Shown here one piece after another: positions 26,249 through 34,632 of a DNA stretch of 64,000 bases (within the stretch, counting starts at the first letter, position 1; every line of letters begins with the position of its first letter). Origin of the DNA: Salipiger bermudensis (GTDB lineage: Bacteria; Pseudomonadota; Alphaproteobacteria; Rhodobacterales; Rhodobacteraceae); NCBI RefSeq assembly GCF_019801965.1, contig NZ_JAHVIA010000005.1:372001-436000 (forward strand), written 5' to 3'. The notes beneath the pieces are model-generated. The model saw only the letters and a program-made list of their open reading frames with translations, was not told the DNA's origin and did not search any database. The position numbers and the translations under genes are program-made.

Positions 26249-27157
26249 CTATTTCGGCGCGGTGATCAGCGCGTAATCCTGCGGCTCGCGGTGGAGGGCG
26301 AAGTTGAACACGTTGGCGCGGATCTCGGTGCAGCGGTCGAGGTCGATCTCGGCGGTGATGACCTCGTCGCCGCTGGTCACGCAGCGCGCCATGATCTCGC
26401 CAGTAGGCGCCACGATGACGCTGCCGCCGATCAGCTCGCTGCCCTCCTCCATGCCGGCCTTGGCGACCGCCACCGCCCAGAGCCCGTTCTGGTAGCAGCC
26501 CGCCTGCACCGACAGCTCGTTGTGGAAATACTGCAGGTGATCGTGCTCGGGCGCGGGCGGGTAATGCAGCGGCGTGTTGTAGCCCAGCACCACCAGCTCC
26601 GCCCCGCCAAGGCCCAGCATCCGCCAGGTCTCGGGCCAGCGCCGGTCGTTGCAGATGCACATGCCGAGCTTGCCGTCAAACGCTTCATAGACCGGGAAGC
26701 CCATGTCCCCCTTCTCGAAATAGCGCTTCTCGAGATGCTGGAACGGCCGCCACTCCTCGTTCTCGAAATGGCCCGGCAGGTGGATCTTGCGATACTTGCC
26801 GACGATCTCGCCCTGCCCCGAGACGAGGATCGCGGTGTTGAAATGGCGCCCCTCTGGCGTCAGCTCGGCATAGCCGAGGTGAAAGCCGATACCCAGCTCG
26901 CGGGCCAGATCGAAGAGCGGTTTGACCTCGCCGCTCGGCATCTCGGTCTCGAACCACTGGTCGATCTCGGCCGAGTCCTGCATGTACCATCGCGGGAAGA
27001 AGGTGGTGAGCGCCAGCTCAGGAAACACCACCAGCGTGGCCCCGCGCGCGTGGGCGCTGCGCATCATCGCGCACATCCGCGCGACCGCCGAGGCGCGCGG
27101 CTCGTCCTTCGCGATCGGTCCCATCTGCGCTGCCGCGACGACAAATTTCCGGCTCAT
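26249..27157 (-). CDS. Carbon-nitrogen hydrolase (N-carbamoyl-D-amino-acid amidohydrolase-like)
   Basis: 302 residues. The nitrilase-fold triad is visible: Glu in LVVFPELALTTFF, Lys in YRKIHLPG, Cys in MCICNDRRWPE. The sequence around the Cys and PFQHLEKRYFEKGD matches N-carbamoyl-D-amino acid hydrolases, which release CO2 and NH3 from N-carbamoyl amino acids. Start ATG 27157 has GGAG upstream and overlaps the amidase gene by 4 bp. As last gene of the dctQMP-dpaL operon it probably removes a carbamoyl group from the imported compound (inference). Confidence 0.87.
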   Translation of the reverse strand: MSRKFVVAAAQMGPIAKDEPRASAVARMCAMMRSAHARGATLVVFPELALTTFFPRWYMQDSAEIDQWFETEMPSGEVKPLFDLARELGIGFHLGYAELTPEGRHFNTAILVSGQGEIVGKYRKIHLPGHFENEEWRPFQHLEKRYFEKGDMGFPVYEAFDGKLGMCICNDRRWPETWRMLGLGGAELVVLGYNTPLHYPPAPEHDHLQYFHNELSVQAGCYQNGLWAVAVAKAGMEEGSELIGGSVIVAPTGEIMARCVTSGDEVITAEIDLDRCTEIRANVFNFALHREPQDYALITAPK

Positions 27158-28383
27158 GCTCTTGCTCCTGCCAGCGTGCAAACGAGATCGAGCAGGAGCT
27201 GGGCCCCCGCCGCGAGATCGTCGGGATCGCTGTGTTCCTTGATATTGTGGCTCAGCCCGTTCTCGGAGGGCACGAAGATCATCGCCGTGGGGCAGAGCGG
27301 CGCGAACATCTGCGCATCGTGCCCGGCGCCCGAGGGCATGCGTTTCACGCTCATCTGCCGCGCCTGTGCGGCCGCCTCGACCTTGTCGACGAGCCCCTCG
27401 TCGAAGACCACCGGCGCGAAGCGCGCCATCTCGCGGATCGCCAGCTCGCAGCCTGCCTCGGTCGCGGCCTCTTGCGCAAAGCCTGTCAGCCGCGCGGTGG
27501 CAGCCTCGAGCAGATCGCCATCGGTGTTGCGCAGGTCGACCGTCAGCCGCGCGGTCTCGGGGACCACGTTGACGAGCCCCGGCGACAGCTCGAACACGCC
27601 CACCGTGGCCACCTGCGGCGGCCCGTTCTCGGCGGCGATGGCATCGCCCTCGCGCGCGATGCGCATGGCGACCTGCCCAGCATCGCGGCGCAGCGCCATC
27701 GGCGTGGTGCCGGCGTGGTTGGTCTGGCCGCTGACGGTGAACTCGGTCCAGTGGATGCCCTGCACCCCGGTGACCGCACCGATGCGCAGCCCCTCCTGCT
27801 CGAGCACCGGCCCCTGCTCGATATGCAGCTCGAGATAGGCCGCCGGGATCACCGGCGCGTCGCTGCCGCGATAGCCGATGCGGTCAAGCTCTTCACTGAC
27901 AACGCCCGCGCCGTCGGTCGCGGTGACGGCGAGCATCCCGTCCAGATCGAGCGCACCGCAATAGGCGCCGGAACCCATCATGTCGGGGGCGAAACGCGCG
28001 CCCTCCTCGTTGGTAAAGGCGGCCACGGCGATCGGCGCCTCGGTCTTGATGCCATGATCGTTCAGCGTCTCGACCAGCTCGAGCCCGGCCAGCACGCCGA
28101 GCGCGCCGTCATAGAGCCCGCCGGTGGCGACCGAGTCGATATGCGAGCCGACCATCACCGGGGCACCCGCGCTCTCCCCCGCGCGGATGCCCCAGATATT
28201 GCCGATGGCGTCGATCCGGACGGCCATCCCCAGCCGCTCCATCTCTGCCACCAGCCAATCGCGCCCGCCCTTGTCGGCATCGGTGAGCGCAAGCCGGCAG
28301 ACCCCGCCGCCCTCGAGCGCACCGATCTGTCCGAGCGTGGTCAGCCTCTTGAGAAGCCGCGCGCCGTCGATATCGGGTGTCAT
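27154..28383 (-). CDS. Zn-dependent hydantoinase/carbamoylase-family amidase
   Basis: 409 residues, M20-related. Metal ligands are visible in order: GSHIDSVATGG, DGALGVLAGLE, FTNEEGARFAPDMMGS, LELHIEQGP, and SGAGHDAQMFA with a late GLSHNIKEHS. The family includes L-N-carbamoylases, beta-ureidopropionase and allantoate or ureidoglycolate amidohydrolases; the exact substrate is unclear. It overlaps both neighbours by 4 bp, so the three catabolic genes are translated together. Confidence 0.9.
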   Translation of the reverse strand: MTPDIDGARLLKRLTTLGQIGALEGGGVCRLALTDADKGGRDWLVAEMERLGMAVRIDAIGNIWGIRAGESAGAPVMVGSHIDSVATGGLYDGALGVLAGLELVETLNDHGIKTEAPIAVAAFTNEEGARFAPDMMGSGAYCGALDLDGMLAVTATDGAGVVSEELDRIGYRGSDAPVIPAAYLELHIEQGPVLEQEGLRIGAVTGVQGIHWTEFTVSGQTNHAGTTPMALRRDAGQVAMRIAREGDAIAAENGPPQVATVGVFELSPGLVNVVPETARLTVDLRNTDGDLLEAATARLTGFAQEAATEAGCELAIREMARFAPVVFDEGLVDKVEAAAQARQMSVKRMPSGAGHDAQMFAPLCPTAMIFVPSENGLSHNIKEHSDPDDLAAGAQLLLDLVCTLAGARA

Positions 28384-29621
28384 GCGGCCTCCCCACGGAC
28401 CTCGGCTGCTGTCATGCCAACGAGCTCTTCGTAGAGCGCCGCGTCGGTGTCGCCCTCGGTGCCGAAGACCAGCACCCGCGAGGACCAGTCGAGCCCCAGC
28501 GCCGTGCGCGCCTCCTCGTCGCTCATGGCGGCGGCGAGCCCGGCAATGCCCGCGACGGCGGATTCCCCGGCGACAATTGCCGGATCACCGCCCTCGGGCT
28601 TGGCCAGCCGCTTCATCTCGGCCACCGCCGAGGCATCGGTCAGTGCCATCACCGCGTCGCCGTGATCGCGCAGGATCTCCCAGGCCAGCGCCGAGACCTC
28701 GCCGCAGGCAAGCCCCGCCATCAGCGTATCGAGATCCCCCTCGACCGCCGTGGGCGTGCCCGCGCGCATGGTCTCGAGCCAGCAGGCCGACTGGTCGGGA
28801 TCGCAAAGCACGATGGTGGGCCGCGCCGCGCCCCAGCGCCGCACCGCCTGCGCCGCGACCGCCGCCGCCATGCCGCCGACGCCGGTCTGCAGGAAGACAT
28901 GGGTGGGCGGCTCGGAGAGCGCGTCATAGGCCTCGGCGGCCATCACCTCGTAGCCCTGCATGACGTCCTTGGGGATCTCCATGTAGCCCTCGTAGGAGGT
29001 GTCGGAGACAACGAACCAGCCCTCACGGGTGGCGGTCTCCTGCGCCTCGCGCACGCTGTCGTCGTAATTGCCCGCACAGCGGCGCACCTCGGCGCCATAA
29101 GCCTCGATGGCGGCCTTGCGGCCTTCGGAGACGGTGGCGTGGATGAAGATCACGCAGTTGCAGCCGAAATTCTGCGCCCCCCACGCGACCGAGCGGCCAT
29201 GGTTGCCGTCGGTGGCGCAGCAGACGGTGATCTTCGCGGCCTCTTCCGGATGGGCAACCCGCGTCACCTCGGCCATCGAGACCTCGCGCCCGAGCGCCTC
29301 GCCGATCTTGCGCGCCAGCAGCCGGGCGACCGCATAGGCCCCCCCCAGCGCCTTGAAGCTGCCGAGGCCGAAGCGCGAGCCCTCGTCCTTGTAGCGCAGC
29401 TCCGCCACGCCGAGCTTCGCCGCCAGCGCGGGCAGCGCGTGCAGCGGGGTCTCGGCGTGGCCGGGCCATCCCGATATGGTCTCACGCGCCAGCGCGAGCC
29501 CCGCGTCGGAGAGGATCGCATCCTGCTCCGCCGTCCAGGGTTTGTCATGCTCCGCGAGTGGGTTAAGGCACAAAGTGAAAGCCGCGTCGGTGCCCGCGTT
29601 GCGCGTGAGATCGGTGGTCAT
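28380..29621 (-). CDS. dpaL: Diaminopropionate ammonia-lyase
   Basis: 413 residues, PLP fold II. The PLP lysine lies in GLGSFKALGGAYA. CCATDGNHGRSVAWGA and QTGVGGMAAAV match the phosphate-binding loops of DpaL (YgeX). It cleaves 2,3-diaminopropionate to pyruvate and two ammonia. In E. coli ygeX also lies next to carbamoyl/peptidase genes (ygeW, ygeY), so the company of a carbamoylase-type amidase is not chance. The substrate imported by the adjoining TRAP system may be a ureido- or carbamoyl-diaminopropionate (inference). Confidence 0.9.
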   Translation of the reverse strand: MTTDLTRNAGTDAAFTLCLNPLAEHDKPWTAEQDAILSDAGLALARETISGWPGHAETPLHALPALAAKLGVAELRYKDEGSRFGLGSFKALGGAYAVARLLARKIGEALGREVSMAEVTRVAHPEEAAKITVCCATDGNHGRSVAWGAQNFGCNCVIFIHATVSEGRKAAIEAYGAEVRRCAGNYDDSVREAQETATREGWFVVSDTSYEGYMEIPKDVMQGYEVMAAEAYDALSEPPTHVFLQTGVGGMAAAVAAQAVRRWGAARPTIVLCDPDQSACWLETMRAGTPTAVEGDLDTLMAGLACGEVSALAWEILRDHGDAVMALTDASAVAEMKRLAKPEGGDPAIVAGESAVAGIAGLAAAMSDEEARTALGLDWSSRVLVFGTEGDTDAALYEELVGMTAAEVRGEAA

Positions 29622-29665
29622 CGGAAGTCCTTCAGGTCTTGTATGGCATCCAAGGATGCACGGGT

Positions 29666-29701
29666 CTGCCGGGACGCGAAAGGGACAGCGCGCCCCGGCA
29701 G
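29666..29701 (-). promoter_or_regulatory. Intercistronic hairpin between dctP and dpaL
   Basis: Arms pair over 8 bp (29666-29673 with 29694-29701), then one mismatch and four more pairs, with a 10-nt loop and no U-tract. It sits 10 bp downstream of the dctP stop on the minus strand. Either attenuates entry into the catabolic genes or protects the binding-protein message. Confidence 0.55.
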
Positions 29702-29711
29702 GGTTGGTCGA

Positions 29712-30740
29712 TCAGAAGTCGGTCTTCTCCTCCTCGATCGACGACAGCATGGCCTCGAGCATCGCGGTGCCCTCGGCGCCGTAGTTCTCCTCGATCAGCG
29801 CGCGCACGGCGGGCTGGGCCGCCTCGGCGAACTTGGCCTGCTCCTCGGGGGTGACGACGTTCACCTCCATCTTGGCGGCCAGCGCCGGCAGGCCCTTCTC
29901 GGAGGCCTCGATCACCCGGCTCATCGCGCGGCCGGCGTCGGTGGCGACATCGGCGGCCCATTTCACCAGGTACTGATCCTCTTCCGACAACGAGGCGAGG
30001 AACTCGGCGTTCATCGTCCAGATGTAGGGGGTGATCAGGTGGTTGGTGATCGAGAGATATTTCTGCACCTCGTCGAACTTGGCGAAGGCGATGATCGGCA
30101 CCGGGTTCATCTGGCCGTCGGCGACGCCGGTCTGCAGCGCGGTATAGACCTCGGCCCAGGGCAGCGGGGTCGGCTGGCCGCCGAGCGACGAGATCATCGC
30201 CTCGTGGGTCGGCAGGGTCATGGTGCGGATCTTGAGCCCGTCCATATCCTCGACCGAGGCGATCGGCCGGACACTGTCGGTGAAGGCGAAGAAGCCGCCA
30301 CTGTCGAGCAGGCCCAGCACCTCGAGCCCGGTCTTGGCCTCGAGATCGGCGACGAAGGCCTCGCCGAAGCTGCTGTCGGTGTCGATCACCTTGGAGGCGA
30401 CGCCGATGTTCGGGAAGGCGAAGGGAATGTCGAACACGCCGACCAGCGGGTAATGCTGCGCCATGCCGCCCGACGACGAGATTGTCGATTCAACCAGTCC
30501 CGAGCGCACCTGCTCGATCACTTCGTTGTCCTTGCCGAGTTGGCCGTTGGGGAAGAGCTGCACCTCGATGCGGCCGTTGGAGTTCGACTCGACGAGGCTC
30601 TTGAACACCGCGCCCATGGCGCCGGAATGCGAGGCAAACGGATCTTCCGGGTTCAGGTGCGCGAGGCGGATGGTGATGTCCTGCGCCATGGCGCCGGTCG
30701 CCATGAGGGCCGCGATGGCGGTGGTTGCGAGAAATTTCAT
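29712..30740 (-). CDS. TRAP transporter solute-binding protein (DctP family)
   Basis: 342 residues. Sec signal (MKFLATTAIAALMATGAMAQ). DctP motifs: IRLAHLNPEDPFASHSGAM, GRIEVQLFPNGQLGKDNEVIEQV, GLKIRTMTLPTHE (the Arg binds the ligand carboxylate), and ALQTGVADGQMNPV. Periplasmic receptor of the importer encoded by the two upstream genes. Operon order dctQ-dctM-dctP-dpaL-amidase-hydrolase links it to diaminopropionate metabolism. Confidence 0.92.
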   Translation of the reverse strand: MKFLATTAIAALMATGAMAQDITIRLAHLNPEDPFASHSGAMGAVFKSLVESNSNGRIEVQLFPNGQLGKDNEVIEQVRSGLVESTISSSGGMAQHYPLVGVFDIPFAFPNIGVASKVIDTDSSFGEAFVADLEAKTGLEVLGLLDSGGFFAFTDSVRPIASVEDMDGLKIRTMTLPTHEAMISSLGGQPTPLPWAEVYTALQTGVADGQMNPVPIIAFAKFDEVQKYLSITNHLITPYIWTMNAEFLASLSEEDQYLVKWAADVATDAGRAMSRVIEASEKGLPALAAKMEVNVVTPEEQAKFAEAAQPAVRALIEENYGAEGTAMLEAMLSSIEEEKTDF

Positions 30741-30773
30741 GTCTTGGCTCCCTTGGTTGGAAATCGCACGGGT

Positions 30774-32057
30774 TCAGAGCCCGAGCAGTCTTGGTATGAA
30801 AAGCGTGAGGTCGGACCAGTAGGCGACGATCAGCAGGATGGTCACTTCGGCGAGGATGAAGGGCCAGAGCTCCTTGGTGATCGCCTCGACCTTCTCCCCG
30901 GTGACCGAGGCCAGCACGAAGAGACAGGCACCCACAGGTGGCGTCATCAGCGAGATGTTGAGCGCGAGGATGATCATGATGCCCGCGTGCACCGGCTCCA
31001 TGCCGATCTGGACGGTCAGCGGCGCCAGCACCGGGGCGAGGATGATCAGCGTGGCGTTGATGTCCATCACCAGGCCGATGACCAGCAGCAGCAGCAGGAT
31101 CAGGCCGATGATCACCATCGGGTTGTCGGAGATGCTCAGCATACCCTCGGCGATGGCCTGCGGGATGCGGTTGAAGGTCATCCACCAGCCGAGGATCGAA
31201 GCCGAGGCGATGATCAGGAAGATCACCCCGGTGATCCGCGTGGTGCGCACCGCGACCTCGTAGAGATCGCGCCAGCTCAGCGCCCGGTAGACCAGCCCGC
31301 CGACCACCAGCGCGTAGGCCACGGCGATGGCCGCCGCCTCGGTCGGGGTGGCGAAGCCGCCGAGGATGGCGCCGAGGATGAAGACCGGCAGCAGCGCCGC
31401 GAGGAAGCCCTCTTTGAGCGCCGCGCCCACGAGCCGCAGGCTCGGGCGGCCCTCGCCTTTCGGCAGGCCCTTGCGACGGGCGGTGAGCGCGATCACGGTC
31501 ATGCAGATGGCACAGATCAGCAGCCCCGGCAGGATGCCGGCGGCAAACAGCCCGGCGATCGAGACGCCCATGATCGAGCCGTAGATGATCGCCAGCGTCG
31601 AGGGCGGGATGGTCGGGCCGATGATCGAGCCGGCGGCGGTCACCGCGCAGGCATAGGGGCGCGAGTAGCCACCCTTGACCATCGCCGGCACCAGCGTGTT
31701 GCCGAAGGCGGCGCTGTCGGCGGTGGCCGAGCCGGTCAGGCCCGCGAACATCACGCTCGCCACCATGTTGGAATGGGCCATGCCGCCGCGCATCCAGCCG
31801 ACCAGCGCATCGGCCAGCCGCACCAGCCCCATGGTGATGCCCGAGCGGTTCATGATCTCGCCCGCGAGGATGAAGAACGGCATGGCGAGGAAGGGAAACA
31901 GGTCGAGCCCGGCAAACATCCGGTCCGGCACCATCTGCATGAAGCGCGGCCCCATGTCGATGATGCCCACCACCCCGGCGACGCCGATGGCAAAGCCCAC
32001 CGGCAGGCCGAAGGCGAGAAGCCCGAAGAACGCCACCGCGACCATCAGCGCACCCAT
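30774..32057 (-). CDS. TRAP transporter large permease (DctM)
   Basis: 427 residues from ATG 32057, preceded by GAGGAGATC; longer frames lack this. About 12 membrane segments with DctM motifs FLAMPFFILAGEIMNRSGIT, GLTGSATADSAAFGNTLVPAM, GSIIGPTIPPSTLAIIYG and LMTPPVGACLFV. It starts one base after the dctQ stop (TGAGATG). Confidence 0.93.
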   Translation of the reverse strand: MGALMVAVAFFGLLAFGLPVGFAIGVAGVVGIIDMGPRFMQMVPDRMFAGLDLFPFLAMPFFILAGEIMNRSGITMGLVRLADALVGWMRGGMAHSNMVASVMFAGLTGSATADSAAFGNTLVPAMVKGGYSRPYACAVTAAGSIIGPTIPPSTLAIIYGSIMGVSIAGLFAAGILPGLLICAICMTVIALTARRKGLPKGEGRPSLRLVGAALKEGFLAALLPVFILGAILGGFATPTEAAAIAVAYALVVGGLVYRALSWRDLYEVAVRTTRITGVIFLIIASASILGWWMTFNRIPQAIAEGMLSISDNPMVIIGLILLLLLVIGLVMDINATLIILAPVLAPLTVQIGMEPVHAGIMIILALNISLMTPPVGACLFVLASVTGEKVEAITKELWPFILAEVTILLIVAYWSDLTLFIPRLLGL

Positions 32058-32058
32058 C

Positions 32059-32595
32059 TCAGATCTCCTCGTCCATCGGGGGAAGGCTGGCGCCGGTGCT
32101 CTCCGGCGCGCGCTCGGCGAAGGCATCGTGGATGCCGATCAGCAGCAATTGCAGGCAGGCCATGAAGGCCGCCAGCGGCACTCCCATGAAGGGCCAGCCC
32201 TTGGGGATCTGGTAAATCATCGTGAGCCGCGAGAAGCCCTTCACCGCGAAGCCGATGCCGTAGAAGAACAGCGCCGCGAAGAAGGCGAAGGCGATCAGGT
32301 CGAAGGCGATGGCGAGCCAGCGCCGCACCGGCCCCGGCAGGCGCGAGAAGATGAACTCGACGCCGATATGCTCGCGGTGGGCAATGCCCGACGATACCGC
32401 AAGCAGCGCCATCCAGATCATCAGGTAGCGCGCCAACTCCTCGGTGAAGGTCAGCGGCAACGGAATCACGTAGCGCACCAGCACGCCGAGCCAGACATCG
32501 AGCACCAGCAGCACCAGCAGCGCCACGCAGACGCGTTCCACGAGCCAGTTCACCCGCAGGCTCAGATCCTTCGCCCTGGCTGAAATTTGCGACAC
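32059..32595 (-). CDS. TRAP transporter small permease (DctQ)
   Basis: 178 residues from GTG 32595 (GGGGG at a 4-5 bp distance). An ATG at 32652 would add 19 residues and would lie within a few bases of the palindromic operator, so I prefer the GTG; this remains uncertain. Four membrane segments; motifs LTFTEELARYLMIWMALLAVSSGIAHREHIGVEFIF. First gene of the operon controlled by the divergent RpiR protein. Confidence 0.85.
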   Translation of the reverse strand: MSQISARAKDLSLRVNWLVERVCVALLVLLVLDVWLGVLVRYVIPLPLTFTEELARYLMIWMALLAVSSGIAHREHIGVEFIFSRLPGPVRRWLAIAFDLIAFAFFAALFFYGIGFAVKGFSRLTMIYQIPKGWPFMGVPLAAFMACLQLLLIGIHDAFAERAPESTGASLPPMDEEI

Positions 32596-32657
32596 GCTGC
32601 CCCCGACTCGTTTGCGTTGCGACCTCTTTATCGAAAAACATCTTTCACTCATCTGGC

Positions 32658-32683
32658 AATAGTGAAAAACTATTTTCACTATT
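32658..32683. promoter_or_regulatory. Perfect palindromic operator between dctQMP-dpaL operon and rpiR-type gene
   Basis: AATAGTGAAAA and TTTTCACTATT form perfect 11-bp arms around a 4-bp spacer, 12 bp before the regulator start and about 60 bp before the dctQ GTG. RpiR/MurR proteins bind A/T-rich dyads of the GAAA...TTTC type. This should be the regulator's own operator, controlling both directions. Confidence 0.75.
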
Positions 32684-32695
32684 TGACCGCATGAG

Positions 32696-33553
32696 ATGCC
32701 CATGAAGACAGCAGACGCCCCCTCGATCCCGATCTCCCGGCGCATACACGAGGCCTATGGCAGCCTGCCCGAGGGCGAACGGCGCATCGCCGATTCCCTG
32801 CTCGGCAATCCCGGCGACCTGGCGGTGCTGACGGCGACCGAGCTGGCGGCGGCGGCGGGCGTCTCGAACGCCACCGTAAGCCGGTTCTTCCGGCGGCTGG
32901 GCTACGAGAGCTTCGAGCAGGCCAAACGCCAGGCCCGGCGCCTGCGCGAGACCGGCTCGCCGCTCTATACCGGCAGCGTGACGCCGGCGAGCAAGCGCAT
33001 CTCGGACCTGCTCCAGAGCGAGGTGGCGGTGCTGGAGAGCACCCTCACCCGGCTCAACCCGGTGACCCTGCGCGAGATCGTCGAGGCGATGGCGACCGCG
33101 CCGCGCATCCGCACGCTGGGCTATCGCAACAGCCACTTCCTCGCCGAATACGTCACCGCGCAGCTCGGCCAGATCCGCCGCGCGGTCTCACCGCTGATGC
33201 TGCCGGGACAGACCCAGGCCGAGGGCATCGCGCTTCTCGACAGGGGAGACCTGGCGGTGGTCATCGGCCTGCGCCGCAGGCCCGCGGGCTTTACCTCGGT
33301 GGTCGAAGAGATCGCCCGGCGCGGCGCCCGCATCCTGCTGATCACCGACAAGACCATTCGAGAGGCCCCGGCCTACGCCACCTGGACTATCGATTGCCGG
33401 GTCGAGACAGCGCAATACTCCGATGCCTATTCCGGCGCGCTGGCGGTGCTGCGGCTGCTGGCGGTCGAAACCCGGCGCACCCTCGGCGAGGCCGGTCAGG
33501 CCTATCTCGAGGAGGTCGAGGCGCTGCGCGAACGGCTGCAGGAACTGGAGTAG
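32696..33553 (+). CDS. RpiR/MurR-family transcriptional regulator
   Basis: 285 residues. N-terminal HTH_6 domain (LPEGERRIADSLL, TATELAAAAGVSNATVSRFFRRLGY) and C-terminal SIS domain (about 125-260; LDRGDLAVVIGLRRRPAGFTSVVEEIARRG, ILLITDKTI). SIS domains usually sense sugar phosphates, but many members control amino-acid or nucleoside uptake. Start ATG 32696 or 32702; neither has a strong ribosome binding site. Divergent from the diaminopropionate TRAP operon, which it probably represses through the palindrome beside its start. Confidence 0.9.
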   Translation: MPMKTADAPSIPISRRIHEAYGSLPEGERRIADSLLGNPGDLAVLTATELAAAAGVSNATVSRFFRRLGYESFEQAKRQARRLRETGSPLYTGSVTPASKRISDLLQSEVAVLESTLTRLNPVTLREIVEAMATAPRIRTLGYRNSHFLAEYVTAQLGQIRRAVSPLMLPGQTQAEGIALLDRGDLAVVIGLRRRPAGFTSVVEEIARRGARILLITDKTIREAPAYATWTIDCRVETAQYSDAYSGALAVLRLLAVETRRTLGEAGQAYLEEVEALRERLQELE

Positions 33554-33632
33554 CGCGCGCCCACTGGCCTCGCGTCGGCGGCTCCTGTAGAGGCGAAAGG
33601 CGACACGCCTCAACCGCGACGGGATCTCTGCC

Positions 33633-34544
33633 GTGCTCCTCCTCACCATCTGGCCGCTCTTCGCGCTGATCTGCCTCGGCTTCCTGCTGGCGCGGGCGGG
33701 CTTTCCCGATAGGGCGTTCTGGCCGGCCGCGGAGCGGATGAACTATTTCGTCCTGTTTCCGGCGCTGCTGGTGGCAAATCTCGTCGATGCCCCGGTGCGC
33801 GACCCGGCGATCCTGCGCCTTGGCGGCGCGATGGTGGCCACGACCTGCATCGCCGCGCTGGGGATGACCCTCCTGCGCAGCACAGTTATGAAAGCACCCG
33901 CCGCGCGCTTCGGCCCGGCGCTGCAGGGCGTGGTGCGCTTCAACACCTATCTCGGCCTCGCCATCACCGCGAGCCTTGCGGGCAGCGAGGGGCTCGAGCG
34001 CGCGGCGGTTCTGCTCGCCGTGGGGGTGCCGCTGGTCAACGTGCTGTCGATCATCGCGCTGTCGGAGGCGAGCGTGCTGCGCCACCCGCTGCCGCTTCTC
34101 AAGACGATGGCGCGCAACCCGCTGATCCTCGGCTGCATCATCGGCATCGCGCTGGCGCTGGCGGGCACCGGCCTGCCTTTCGGGTCGAAGCGGGTGCTGG
34201 AGTTTCTCGCGCAGGCCAGCCTGCCGCTGGGCCTGCTTTGCGTCGGCGCGGCGCTGCAGCCGGGCGCGATCCGGCGCGACGTGACGGCGCTCGCCGGCAC
34301 CTCGGCGCTGCGGCTGCTGGCGATGCCAGCGCTCGGCGCGGCGATTGCGTTTGCGTTTGGCCTCGACGGGATCGAGGCGCTGGTGCTTGTGGTGTTCATG
34401 GCGATCCCCACCGCGCCGACGGCCTATGTGCTGACCCGGCAACTTGGCGGTGACGGCACGCTGATGGCGGGGCTCGTGACGCTGCAGACGCTGGCGGCGG
34501 TGCTCACCATCCCCTTGATGCTCTGGCTGCTCGGGATCGCCTGA
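33633..34544 (+). CDS. AEC-family (auxin efflux carrier) transporter
   Basis: 303 residues from a GTG start, about 10 membrane segments in two halves. The opening LLTIWPLFALICLGFLLARAG and the NYFVLFPALLVANL motif, plus the second-half GLLCVGAALQPGAIRRD and FMAIPTAPTAYVL, fit bacterial AEC permeases, which export or exchange malate-like acids and amino acids. It follows the RpiR gene by 79 bp in the same direction and may be coregulated. Confidence 0.87.
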   Translation: MLLLTIWPLFALICLGFLLARAGFPDRAFWPAAERMNYFVLFPALLVANLVDAPVRDPAILRLGGAMVATTCIAALGMTLLRSTVMKAPAARFGPALQGVVRFNTYLGLAITASLAGSEGLERAAVLLAVGVPLVNVLSIIALSEASVLRHPLPLLKTMARNPLILGCIIGIALALAGTGLPFGSKRVLEFLAQASLPLGLLCVGAALQPGAIRRDVTALAGTSALRLLAMPALGAAIAFAFGLDGIEALVLVVFMAIPTAPTAYVLTRQLGGDGTLMAGLVTLQTLAAVLTIPLMLWLLGIA

Positions 34545-34595
34545 GTCTGTGCCCCGTCCGCGCTCCTACGCTGGGTGCGGGGCTGGCGCTGGGTT

Positions 34596-34619
34596 CGGGT
34601 GCGGGTGCGGGTGCGGGTG
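34596..34619. repeat. Tandem hexamer CGGGTG x4
   Basis: Four perfect copies of CGGGTG, 13 bp before the ROK stop codon (minus strand), in the gap between two convergent genes. Replication slippage could vary the copy number without touching either coding region. Confidence 0.85.
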
Positions 34620-34632
34620 AGGCTCTGCGCCG

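Noticed and set aside
28377-32165. 1262-codon plus-strand open frame
   Set aside because: Antisense to dpaL and the TRAP genes; repetitive composition rich in His, Arg and Gly and no recognisable motif.
32595-32745. N-terminal extension of DctQ through the palindromic operator
   Set aside because: It would place the operator inside the coding region and has no ribosome binding site; the GTG at 32595 has one.
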